Below, one piece after another: positions 53,002-61,740 of a stretch of 64,000 nucleotides of DNA (the stretch's first letter is position 1; every line of letters starts with the position of its first letter). The DNA comes from Bradyrhizobium sp. Arg816 (GTDB taxonomy: Bacteria > Pseudomonadota > Alphaproteobacteria > Rhizobiales > Xanthobacteraceae). The stretch lies in NCBI RefSeq assembly GCF_029989365.1, contig NZ_JAPRAQ010000032.1:1-64000 (forward strand). The letters are read 5' to 3'. The position numbers and the translations under genes are program-made. The notes under the pieces are model-generated. The model made no database searches. It had not been told where the DNA came from and saw only the letters and a list, made by a program, of their open reading frames with translations.

Positions 53002-54573
53002 TCACCTTTCCCGTAGCCCTGCCTTTCGCATGCCTTCGGCAATCCGCGTACGCTGCGCGAGACAGGTTGGATTGTCGGTTGGCGAACTGGCGTGGAAGTG
53101 GGCGAGAGTGAAATTGGGGTCGAGAGTGAGCCCCGCCTGCACCGAAGCCCGCGCTTCCTCGACCCGCCCGAGATGAGCCAACGCGGCGGCGAGATAGAAA
53201 TGAACGAATGGGGCGACATTCCTGATGGTCTCGAGGGATCGCTTGAACCAGTGGACAGCGGCTTCATCGGCCGCGAGATATGACTGCGCGACGCCCGCCG
53301 TATTCATCCAAGTGAACGCCCTGTTGTCACGGGGGGAAAGCCGAAATGCTTCCATGATGTAGGCTTCAGTTTCCTCGGCTCGACCGAGATAACATTTGCC
53401 AAGTCCAATCCACGCGTAAGCGGTGGCTAGATTTCGATCCAGATCCAATGCGCGTTCACATTCGGCGATGCCCTGAGCGGCGCGTTTGGTAAAAATTTGG
53501 ACCACGCCAAGAAGGCAATGCGCTAAGGCGTGCTTTGGCGTGTGGGCAAGCACCTTGGCCAAAGACGTTTCGGCCGCCTTGAGGCGTGCGGCCCGGTCGC
53601 CACTCAACATCGATGTCCCCTGCATGGCGTCGACGAATGCCGTGCCAACGATTGCTTCAACGTTGCCGGCGTCCAGGCAGAGGGCCTGTTCGAAAAGCTT
53701 GCGCGCCTGCGACAGGTTTGCGGGATCCGATCCTCGGTGCACGCTCGCCATGCCCTGGAAATACAGGTCCATCGAGTCCGGATGGGGCGCCCGCGCCGCG
53801 CGCCGAGCCTCCGCCGTGACCAGCTCCGTTCCCAGCTGATTGGCAAGGCGAGCGCCAATCTCATCCTGCATGTCGAACAGATCGGCGATCGGCATGTCGA
53901 ATCGTTCAGCCCATAGATGGTTGCTCGTTTCGGCATTGATGAGCTGAACGTTGATGCGAATGCGGCTTCCACCACGCTGCACGGAGCCCTCAAGAACATA
54001 GCGAACTCCGAGCTCCCGCCCGACTTGCTTCAGATCGACATGCCTTCCCTTGTAGGTAAAGGCAGTGTTGCGGCCGATCACGAACATCCCAACCATGCGC
54101 GACAAATCCGTCGTCAGGCTCTCGGTCACGCCATCGGCGAAATATTCCTGCTCCGGATCGGGGCTCAGATTGGTGAACGGAAGAACGACCAGCGAGGGCT
54201 TATCAGGAACGGCAAAGCCCGGTTTCGGCGAGCCGCCCGCGACCGTTGCGTCCGCCGACCCAGCCGTTTCGCGCACCGTGCCGATGAAACGGACACCCTT
54301 ACGCGGAAAGGTCCTGATGAGGCGTTGTTCATCTCCGGAATCGCCAATCGCCTTGCGCGCAGCATTTATGCGGGTGGTCAGGGCCACATCCGAAACGACG
54401 CGGCCTTGCCAAATGGCCCTTCTGAGATCGTCCTTGCTGACGACGCGTTCCCGGTTGCCGATCAGGTAGTCGAGCAGGTCGAACACCTGCGGCGCGATCG
54501 CGATTACATCCGTCCCGCGACGCAGCTCGCGTCGGGCAGTATCAAATGAAAAATCTTCAAAAAAATAGCGCAA
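53002..54573 (-). CDS. Winged-helix regulator with TolB-like and TPR domains
   Basis: The 523-residue protein begins with an OmpR/CadC-type winged helix (about residues 1-100: FDTARRELRRG, IAPQVFDLLDYLIGNRERVV, RRAIWQGRVVSDVALTTRIN). A FlgO/TolB-like segment follows (SLVVLPFTNLSPDPEQEYFA), then TPR repeats (about 285-510). There is no membrane segment, unlike CadC. Such proteins are frequent in rhizobia, often labelled adenylate cyclase-like. It is divergent from the Bug-type binding protein at 54747, 174 bases away, so it may control it. Confidence 0.8.
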   Translation of the reverse strand: MRYFFEDFSFDTARRELRRGTDVIAIAPQVFDLLDYLIGNRERVVSKDDLRRAIWQGRVVSDVALTTRINAARKAIGDSGDEQRLIRTFPRKGVRFIGTVRETAGSADATVAGGSPKPGFAVPDKPSLVVLPFTNLSPDPEQEYFADGVTESLTTDLSRMVGMFVIGRNTAFTYKGRHVDLKQVGRELGVRYVLEGSVQRGGSRIRINVQLINAETSNHLWAERFDMPIADLFDMQDEIGARLANQLGTELVTAEARRAARAPHPDSMDLYFQGMASVHRGSDPANLSQARKLFEQALCLDAGNVEAIVGTAFVDAMQGTSMLSGDRAARLKAAETSLAKVLAHTPKHALAHCLLGVVQIFTKRAAQGIAECERALDLDRNLATAYAWIGLGKCYLGRAEETEAYIMEAFRLSPRDNRAFTWMNTAGVAQSYLAADEAAVHWFKRSLETIRNVAPFVHFYLAAALAHLGRVEEARASVQAGLTLDPNFTLAHFHASSPTDNPTCLAQRTRIAEGMRKAGLRER

Positions 54574-54746
54574 GCCACTCCTCCGCGCGGCGGTCGATCT
54601 CCAGGGGCCTATGACACTGCCAGACTAGAAGAATAAACCGTCGGTAAGGAAAAAGTAAGCCGGGGATCAAGCGTGTCCATCCTTGCCGTGGTACATCCAA
54701 AGGTGGCTCGCTCGGACAAATTGAGATGAGGTCAGGGAGACAGGTG

Positions 54747-55727
54747 ATGATCACGCGTCGTGATTTGTTGACCGTGTCGGCGGCCGGTGTCGCGTTCTCT
54801 GTCGCGGGTCTCGTGCAGCGGGCCGTCGCACAACCGCTCGCAAGAACCGCGCATATACTGACGGGCTTCACGCCAGGGCTGCAGGACGCCCTGGCAAGGC
54901 TCATTGCCGGCCAGATGAACGGCTATGCGGAGACTATCGTGGTCGAGACTCGGCCGGGTGCAGCCGGTCGTGTCGCGGTGGAGGCGGTGAAGACCGCTGA
55001 CGCCGACGGATCGGCGATGCTGTTCGCGCCGCTTGGATTCATGATGCTCTTTCCGCACGTCTACAAGACGCTCAGATACGCGCCGCGGGATTTCACCCCG
55101 GTGTCGACCGTCGCCTCAACTCCGACCTTGCTGACCGTAGGTCCGAAGGTGCCGGGTGACGTAAGGAACCTTGCCGACTTCGTCTCGTGGTGCCGTGCCA
55201 ACCCAAGGCACGCCACCTACGGCACAGCGGGTGCCGGGACCACGCTGTATTTCCTCGGTGCGATGTTGGGGCGTACCGCGGGCTTTGAGTTTCTTCACGT
55301 TCCCTATCAAGGCAATGGTTCGATTCAGGATCTACTCAAAGGCGAAATCGCGTCAACCGTTATGCCAATCGGCAGCTCCCTGGGCCTCGTCCGATCCGAA
55401 GATCTACGTGCGCTGGCGACCACCGGACCGCGCCGCAGCCCGTTTCTTCCCGGTGTGCCGACGGTGGCGGAAGCAGGATATCCGTCGCTTGAGGACCTCA
55501 CATGGTATGGGTTTTTCGTTCCGGCGAAGACGCCAGCGAATATCGTCGAAAAGCTCAATGTTGCAATCCAAACGGCCCTACGTTCCGACGAAGTAAAGTC
55601 CGGCATGGCAGGACTGGCAGTTGAGCCTGACGCGATTGCGATGAGTGACTTTGCCCGGCTGATCGTATCGGAATTCGACCGATGGAAAGCCATCGTACAA
55701 GCAACCGGATTCGTCCCGACGGATTGA
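54747..55727 (+). CDS. Tricarboxylate-type (Bug/TctC) substrate-binding protein
   Basis: The 326-residue binding protein starts with MITRRDLLTVSAAGVAFSVA, a probable twin-arginine signal. Bug features follow: a GFTPGLQDALARLIAGQM strand and helix, VVETRPGAAGRVAVEAVKTA, and VPYQGNGSIQDLLKGEIAST. The ATG at 54747 has AGGGAG about 8 bases upstream; another at 54726 is less likely. No TctA/TctB partner is adjacent. Compared with the one at 45217-46230 it is clearly a separate lineage. Confidence 0.82.
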   Translation: MITRRDLLTVSAAGVAFSVAGLVQRAVAQPLARTAHILTGFTPGLQDALARLIAGQMNGYAETIVVETRPGAAGRVAVEAVKTADADGSAMLFAPLGFMMLFPHVYKTLRYAPRDFTPVSTVASTPTLLTVGPKVPGDVRNLADFVSWCRANPRHATYGTAGAGTTLYFLGAMLGRTAGFEFLHVPYQGNGSIQDLLKGEIASTVMPIGSSLGLVRSEDLRALATTGPRRSPFLPGVPTVAEAGYPSLEDLTWYGFFVPAKTPANIVEKLNVAIQTALRSDEVKSGMAGLAVEPDAIAMSDFARLIVSEFDRWKAIVQATGFVPTD

Positions 55728-56304
55728 AGGTCTGGGAACGCTCCCACGCGGCGATGTCCTGGCATTTCCGGATCCGGTGCGCCGGCGGACCGGGCGAAGT
55801 CCTGCCTAATGCCAAGCGAGAGAATACATGAGCCGATCAGAGACGATCCATAATTTAGTGCAGTCTCATCGTGTCACAGGTGATCTATGCCGCCGCAAAA
55901 GGCTATCGGACGATGCAAAATCGACGGCTGAAATCGCCCGCTGACGACAGCGCTCTGCGCAGGCTGCTCATTGCACTGACAACGATTAGAGTGTGCACTC
56001 GGACCGGCCGTGACACGTATGCCATGACCAATCTCTGACGATGTCCAGGCTGCCCCGGCATTGCCGCCCTCTTGGTGGAGCATTCAATCCTGTTGATTTC
56101 CAGCAACGACTCCTTTGGGTTACATGCAGACGTCGCGGCGATCTTTGTCCTGGTCCGCTCGCGTCCCGCAAGCCGACATCAGGAGTAGAGAGCAGAGAGG
56201 CAGCTAAGGGCCAATAGGTGAGACACTCAGGGAGCGGCGGACAGAGGCGGCCTTGCCGTCGCTCAGAAAGCTGGCATGATGGTCCCTGAACTCAGGCGGG
56301 TTGT
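55728..56304. other. Gene-poor stretch
   Basis: I see no convincing gene in these 577 bases. Short frames on both strands lack ribosome-binding sites and similarity, and base composition is less GC-rich than the core regions. No hairpin with a T-run was seen. Confidence 0.4.
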
Positions 56305-56710
56305 ATGCCACGTCAGCGGTTGAATAAGAGTTTGCTTTCGCGTGCTGCACTACGGGCGTTGGAGGCGGTCGAAACGGCCAAGTGCGACGCGCGTTGGGCA
56401 GGAGCGGAGTATTGACGTGCCGACTGTGGGCAGCAAGGCTTTACATAGCCTGCGCCGCGCCGGCTTGATCAAGAACGGCGCCATATCTGACGGCAAGTAC
56501 ATCGTCGATCTGACAGCGTCGGGGAAGAAAGAGCTGAATTTGGCCCGCAGTGATCGGCTCTGTTCGCCGCCACAACGCATAGGTAACGCAAGCCGGTGCA
56601 TCACGGGTCGTGAAGGCCATCTCAAATCGTTAAAATCAAAGTTAGCAAACCGTGAGACGACTCCCCGCGCGAATGTCAAGCATTCTCCTGAATTGCCCTG
56701 CGACGAATGA
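56305..56710 (+). pseudogene. Possible frameshifted small winged-helix-like gene
   Basis: ATG 56305 opens a frame (MPRQRLNKSLLSRAALRALE, 36 residues) that stops at TGA 56413-56415. Removing one T at 56413 joins it to the next frame, which reads DVPTVGSKALHSLRRAGLIK and DGKYIVDLTASGKKELNLAR and runs to TGA at 56710. The joined pattern of helix-turn-helix followed by a wing-like strand pair and T-x-x-G-K-K-E-L looks like a small DNA-binding protein. Alternatively the second frame is a separate gene starting within. Not recognised as a named family. Confidence 0.35.
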
Positions 56711-56879
56711 CGGCTATGGCGCTGCACGCGGCCGACGTCCGGTCTACGATCAACTGCGGACGTAGCACCTCGCTGGAGCTTTGGTCGGCTCAGGGCCACA
56801 AGCGGTCCTCACCTCCGACGCGCGGCAGGCTGGCCTCAGGCCAAGCGACGACCCCAAGCCAACGCTGCCAGAGGTGTGG

Positions 56880-58295
56880 CTATTGGACTTTACGCACCTG
56901 AGGAAGCTGGAAGGTGCCGTTCAGAATTTGTTCGCTGGGCTGATACATACGCAGAATGACGTAGAAATTGCCCTTGGGGGACGGAAGCCAATTTGTAGCC
57001 TCGTCGCCCTGTGGCGGTTCTGCCTGGATCGGAATGGTGATCGAACCGTCGGCGGCATGCTTCAATCCCTTTGTGTCAGTGCCGACTTTGTAACGACCGA
57101 TGGAATTTGGAACCAGCATTTTGTCGCCGTCATCATACATGGTCAGCGACCAGAACGCGCCGACCGGCGGATCGCGATCAAGCTTGACGACATAGCGATT
57201 TGCGCCATTCAGCGCGTTGCCGTCGGCATCGGTTGAGCGAAGCGGATACATGGCCTCCCGCTCGCCGTTGCCACCAAGATAGTCCCCGGCGACCACTGCT
57301 CGCAGAGGATAGTTAAATCCAAAGCTGTCCATACCCGTGGCCCATGTCCAGCCGTTGCGATTCAACGTGGTGCTCGCGAGCGATGAGACGACCACTGCGG
57401 GCGCGTCTTCCAAGCCACGCAGCAAACCCTTGCGGGTTGGCTCGGGAAGCTTTGACGGATCAAAGCCGTTCTCGGTCAGGCCGATGCGGGCGAACTGTCC
57501 GAAGAGAGCCTCATCAGCCGGTTTGACCTTGTTGTCTTTGAGCGCGAACGCGAGATGTTTAAAGAAACCCAGATCGTCACCAGCGATAGCGGGCAGTGGA
57601 GGCAGTGGCTTCTCACCATTCTGTGCGTTACTGCCTCCAAGGGGTTCCAGCGTGAACTGCTTCTGTAGCGCCAGCACAGGCTCTGTCGGCTCACCTTGGG
57701 CAATGCGCAGACGGCCCCACAGCCAGACCTTGTCGGTAGCGACATCGAGCCGTTTGACGTCGGGTGGAAGCTGGCCGTTCCAACCCGGCGGCACGATTGC
57801 ATAGCGGGCTGCCTTGGTGCCGGTGGTGCGACGGCCGATGTAATGTTCCAGCTCTTGCCACATGTTGAAGACGTTAACGACGTAGTATCGGTCGTTCGTA
57901 TCCGGGACCGAAAGAATGTAAGGCCGGTCGAGCTTGACGACAGCGCTCATGTAGTATGTGTCGTTGTTAGCCGTCGGCATATCCTTCGCCTCGGGCGTCG
58001 CGAGCTGCGAAGCCCAGCCAATCTGATTAAGCGGGGCACGATAGCTGGTGGACGGCTTCGGGTTCGGGACATCGATATACTGGCGCGCTACCCGTTCCAT
58101 GCGGACCAGCGGATAACCCCAGGAATAGGCGGATATGGCGAGTTGGTATCCATCGGCCTCTAAGCCCTTCGCGACGACCTCGGGTGTCGTTGCGGTCTTC
58201 AGCAGTTGGTCGGGAAACGCTTCTTCGGCAGATAGCGACGGAGCGAGGGAGGCCGCCGCAATAGCGAGGACGCACGAGAGCGAGAGATTTTTCAC
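56880..58295 (-). CDS. Exported DUF1254/DUF1214 protein
   Basis: The 471-residue protein has a signal peptide (residues 1-23, SLSCVLAIAAASLAPSLSA). The DUF1254 domain covers about residues 50-180 (AISAYSWGYPLVRMERVAR, TPEAKDMPTANNDTYYMSAV). The DUF1214 domain lies near the C-terminus (about 350-455: GFNYPLRAVVAGDYLGGN, VKLDRDPPVGAFWSLTMYD). Members are common exported proteins in rhizobia and mycobacteria, of unknown function. No operon partner is adjacent. Confidence 0.83.
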   Translation of the reverse strand: MKNLSLSCVLAIAAASLAPSLSAEEAFPDQLLKTATTPEVVAKGLEADGYQLAISAYSWGYPLVRMERVARQYIDVPNPKPSTSYRAPLNQIGWASQLATPEAKDMPTANNDTYYMSAVVKLDRPYILSVPDTNDRYYVVNVFNMWQELEHYIGRRTTGTKAARYAIVPPGWNGQLPPDVKRLDVATDKVWLWGRLRIAQGEPTEPVLALQKQFTLEPLGGSNAQNGEKPLPPLPAIAGDDLGFFKHLAFALKDNKVKPADEALFGQFARIGLTENGFDPSKLPEPTRKGLLRGLEDAPAVVVSSLASTTLNRNGWTWATGMDSFGFNYPLRAVVAGDYLGGNGEREAMYPLRSTDADGNALNGANRYVVKLDRDPPVGAFWSLTMYDDGDKMLVPNSIGRYKVGTDTKGLKHAADGSITIPIQAEPPQGDEATNWLPSPKGNFYVILRMYQPSEQILNGTFQLPQVRKVQ

Positions 58296-58885
58296 TAGCT
58301 TCTCCTCCTGACGGGGCGGTCTGTGTTCTAGCTGGGATTCAGAAAGTGGCAGCGCCGGGAACGGCTATGCTTCTGCAAGCCCCCTATGCGAATTTTGTTC
58401 CGCGCTTGAGTTCCCGCGCTCGCGTGTGGCGCGCTGCGGAGGGGTAAGTGGATCAAGGTCCAATTACGCCGCTCGCTGCAGACTTCTTGCATGCGCGCAC
58501 GCTCTATTGGAGAATCGATTGCGCGGGCGCTTCGATTGGTTCGAAATCTCAATCAGTTCTCGTGTGGGCGGCGCTCGTCGTCATCGTCCTTTTGCGGGAA
58601 GGAATTTGAAACCGCCTTCTTGGAATGGAAGTACTGTCTCCGATTTCCGCTTAGGGTGGGTCAAAATGCGAAGAACTCAGGGTGAGCAAATCTAGTCCGC
58701 TATGCCCGAATAACCGGACCTCCATCAGACTGGGCGTTACTTCGCTGATGGGCCATCAACGGAAATGAACGCACTCATTCGATCACCTCGTCGGCTGTGG
58801 CGAGGAGTGTTTTTTCGCGGTCGTGTCGTGCTTGGTGGTGTAGGTGCGTTCGGCGGCGGCAACGGCCTCGCCCGCATTAGCGCTT
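58296..58885. other. Gene-poor stretch
   Basis: No convincing gene is visible in these 590 bases. The frame at 58426-58695 (plus) and that at 58328-58552 (minus) have no ribosome-binding site or recognisable pattern. The part near 58735-58880 resembles sequence I associate with dispersed Bradyrhizobium repeats (it shares TTCGCTGATGGGCCA with 52922), but this is an impression. Confidence 0.35.
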
Positions 58886-59137
58886 TCACCTGCCGCCAGC
58901 GCCTGTGGGAATCATGGGCCCATAGTAGGCGCCCCAGTGGCCCCACACATCGCGGCTCCCGTACCCACTGAAATTGCTGTTCGGATTGCCATATTTCGGA
59001 TGCGAGACGACTGACGGCGTAGCATCGCTATGCATGGGATGGGTCCTGACGTTTGACTTGTAACGAACTGCGTGGGCAAATGCACAGGTGCTGGAGAGCG
59101 CGAACGCAGAGGCTAGTGCCATTGCCGCAAGCTTCAT
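58886..59137 (-). CDS. Small secreted hypothetical protein
   Basis: The 83-residue product has a signal peptide (residues 1-21, MALASAFALSSTCAFA) and a mature part rich in Gly, His, Tyr and Pro (PKYGNPNSNFSGYGSRDVWG). AAAGGAGACAACC precedes the ATG, a strong ribosome-binding site. No family recognised; similar Gly/Tyr-rich exported peptides are common in rhizobia. Confidence 0.6.
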   Translation of the reverse strand: MKLAAMALASAFALSSTCAFAHAVRYKSNVRTHPMHSDATPSVVSHPKYGNPNSNFSGYGSRDVWGHWGAYYGPMIPTGAGGR

Positions 59138-59292
59138 GGTTGTCTCCTTTGTTGTCTAGATAAGAGACAACCGCACCATCACCAGTAAAACTTTTGTCAG
59201 CTGTCGATGTGGCCGAGGGTGCCATAGCGCTTCAAAGCCGAGCTGACCGCGCGGCATTCGGTTGCAAATTGGGGGACGGGCTGCAGACTACT

Positions 59293-59991
59293 TTAGTGAG
59301 GAGTTGGCTGCGTAGCTGGCTTCCAGGCCCGTGCGAGCTTCTGCGCTTCGTTTATCTGAGCCGGGGTCATCCTCCGTTCGGCCATTTCTAGAGTCTTAGC
59401 CGCTCTTTGCTCACCCTGCGCCGCCGCTAAACTGAACCACATGTGGGCACGGACATAGTCCTGCGCCACGCCTCGGCCTTCGGCATACATGACCCCAAGA
59501 AAGAGCTTGGCGACGGGATGGCCTTGCTCGGCAGCCCTCCGAAACCAGATCATCGCCTCACTATAGTCCTGCGGTACGCCTTTGCCGTTTGCGTATTGGT
59601 TCCCGAGTAGAAACTCGGCAATGGCGTCGCCTTGGTCCGCAGCCTTCCGAAACCACGCTACTGCTTCGGTATCGTCCTGCGTCACGCCTCGGCCGTAGAG
59701 ATACACGGTCCCGAGGTTGGATTGGGCGGGGGCGTAGCCTTGCTCTGCAGCTTTCCGAAACCATAATGCTGCGGCAGAATCGTCCTGCTGTACGCCCTGG
59801 CCGGTCGCATACATTAACCCGAGATTGAACTGGGCAACGGCGTTGCCATCATTGGCCAGTGGACGAATAAGCCGCAGGGCCTTTTGGTAGTCGCCTCTGC
59901 TATGCGCCTCGACCGCATCCTCGAACGGGCCAGCGGTCACGGGCGCAGCAAGGTACAGCACTAGAACGATGGCGGTGAGCGTGTGCTTCAT
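59293..59991 (-). CDS. Sel1-repeat (TPR-like) exported protein
   Basis: After a signal peptide (TAIVLVLYLAAPVTAG) the 232-residue protein is made of about five Sel1 repeats of 36 residues, for example AQFNLGLMYATGQGVQQD, AQSNLGTVYLYGRGVTQD, and AEFLLGNQYANGKGVPQD. Sel1-type proteins act as scaffolds in signalling or in cell-envelope processes. The first Met used is at 59991; the frame opens 7 codons earlier. Specific partner unknown. Confidence 0.82.
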   Translation of the reverse strand: MKHTLTAIVLVLYLAAPVTAGPFEDAVEAHSRGDYQKALRLIRPLANDGNAVAQFNLGLMYATGQGVQQDDSAAALWFRKAAEQGYAPAQSNLGTVYLYGRGVTQDDTEAVAWFRKAADQGDAIAEFLLGNQYANGKGVPQDYSEAMIWFRRAAEQGHPVAKLFLGVMYAEGRGVAQDYVRAHMWFSLAAAQGEQRAAKTLEMAERRMTPAQINEAQKLARAWKPATQPTPH

Positions 59992-60240
59992 AGTCGGCAA
60001 CTTCGCTCTCATTGGCCACTATGATAACGGAACCGGCGCCAGGAAAGATCATCCCCGGCGATATGCCTGCTAAAGCGCCTGTGGCTCTTTGGTCGCAGTA
60101 TTCATCTTTTCTCTGGCAAATTCAATCCTGGCCGAATTCGCATAGCGAGTCCGCCATCTCCAGGCGTAAGATTTCTTACACGCTGAAGTTTATTGGAAGG
60201 CGACGCATTTGCCGCCAATTTGCTAGCTACGGGGCACAAT

Positions 60241-61353
60241 ATGACAGCGAGCATTGCACTGACCGCGAAAAGCAGGCGGCTTATCTCAGCACGTCGACGC
60301 AGATTTGGCATTGCTGCAATTGTTTTGGCGCCCGCGATCATGTTTTTTTCCCATAGTGCGATGGCCGATGAAGGCGGTGTCAGCTTCTGGGTCCCCGGTT
60401 TCTTTGGAAGCCTCGCAGCCGCTCCCCAGCAACCGGGTTGGTCACTGGCTAACGTCTATTATCATACCTCATTGTCAGCAGGTGGCGACGTTGCGCGCGC
60501 GCGTGAATTCACGCTCAACAGGGTTCCCGCCAACGTTACGGTAAACGCAAATCTGAATTTGCGTCTCAACGCCACTGGCGATCTTGGCTTTGTGATCCCG
60601 AGCTATGTATTCGCGACGCCGGTACTCGGCGGCCAGGCGGCGGTGTCTCTCGTGTCAGCCTATGGTGTCGTAAGCACTACTCTGGCAGGCCAGTTGGCGG
60701 GGAGCATAACAGGACCGGGCGGCGGTAGCCTCCCATTCATGCGATCTGATAGCCTCAACAGTACGACCTGGGGCTTTGGTGATTTGATTCCACAATTCTC
60801 TCTGCGTTGGAACGCGGGCGTCCACAACTACATGACCTACATCACCGGCGATATACCGGTCGGCGCTTACGACTCCAACCGCCTGTCGAATGTAGGTATC
60901 GGGCACGGCGCAATCGACGCAGGCGGTGGCTACACTTATTTTAATCCGGCGACCGGCCATGAGTTCTCAGGTGTGCTTGGCTTTACCTATAATTTGAAAA
61001 ATACAGCAACACAGTATCAGAATGGCGTCGACCTGCACTTCGATTGGGGTGCATCGCAATTCCTGACCAAGCAGGTTCAGGTGGGTCTGGTGGGCTATGC
61101 CTACAAAGAAATCGGCTGCGACAGCGGCACAGGCGACCGCGTCGGATGCTTCCAATCGCAGGTGTTCGGCATCGGGCCACAGTTCGGTTACGTGTTTCCG
61201 CTCAGTCAAGACCTCCAAGGTTACATCAACGTCAAAGGTTACGGAGAATTTGGTAACTCGGCTCGCCCGGCTGGCTGGAATACCTGGCTGACATTTGTCA
61301 TCTCACCCGCGGCGGCGCCTCCGCCAACGCCGAGGCGGATGATTACTAAATAG
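60241..61353 (+). CDS. SphA / phenol-degradation MetA-type outer membrane protein
   Basis: The 370-residue exported protein has a signal region near residues 22-42 and a long beta-rich part, with GVSFWVPGFFGSLAAAPQQP, VNANLNLRLNATGDLGFVIP, and NLKNTATQYQNGVDLHFDWG, ending in strands with alternating hydrophobicity. This matches the 'MetA-pathway of phenol degradation' (SphA) family, thought to be an outer-membrane channel for aromatic compounds. No degradation genes are adjacent. ATG 60241 is chosen over 60193. Confidence 0.75.
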   Translation: MTASIALTAKSRRLISARRRRFGIAAIVLAPAIMFFSHSAMADEGGVSFWVPGFFGSLAAAPQQPGWSLANVYYHTSLSAGGDVARAREFTLNRVPANVTVNANLNLRLNATGDLGFVIPSYVFATPVLGGQAAVSLVSAYGVVSTTLAGQLAGSITGPGGGSLPFMRSDSLNSTTWGFGDLIPQFSLRWNAGVHNYMTYITGDIPVGAYDSNRLSNVGIGHGAIDAGGGYTYFNPATGHEFSGVLGFTYNLKNTATQYQNGVDLHFDWGASQFLTKQVQVGLVGYAYKEIGCDSGTGDRVGCFQSQVFGIGPQFGYVFPLSQDLQGYINVKGYGEFGNSARPAGWNTWLTFVISPAAAPPPTPRRMITK

Positions 61354-61490
61354 CAGCGGAGCGAACCGTCGCTAGCTCGATGTCCGAATTGGGTCAAACG
61401 CGGCGTTTGAGGCAAGGGGGCGCCGCGTCAGGTTCGCCGCCGATAGCCGACTTCCGAATTGGCTCGGCGTCGTTCAGCTAAGGGCCGATA

Positions 61491-61700
61491 GTGTTGCAAA
61501 AGTCGAAAGTTGCACGCTCCAACTTTTTGGCGAAAACCTCAAGCGCAAAGAGGTCGATGATGCGCATAGCCTCAGTCGCGCTACCGAAGTCCCCCATGAA
61601 TTTTACGCAAGGCGACGAGGTCCCTCGGATCATTATACGAAGAACGCGCCAGCGGCCCTTAGAATTTTAGACATCTCCTGCAAAACGACTTTTGCAACAC
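61491..61700. mobile_element. Miniature inverted-repeat element or IS remnant
   Basis: A 210-base segment is bounded by perfect 15-bp inverted repeats, GTGTTGCAAAAGTCG at 61491-61505 and its complement at 61686-61700. No transposase fits inside; the minus strand contains a short frame (DLFALEVFAKKLERATF) that runs out through the left end. I saw no clear target-site duplication. The stretch 61354-61490 before it shows no gene. It could be a MITE or an internally deleted insertion sequence. Confidence 0.65.
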
Positions 61701-61740
61701 AATCGGCCAGAAGCAGCTCTTCCAGCGCCTACCCCAGCGT

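Noticed and set aside
58491..58685. 64-codon plus-strand frame in the gap after the DUF1254 gene
   Set aside because: No ribosome-binding site, no pattern, and overlapping frames of similar length in other phases.
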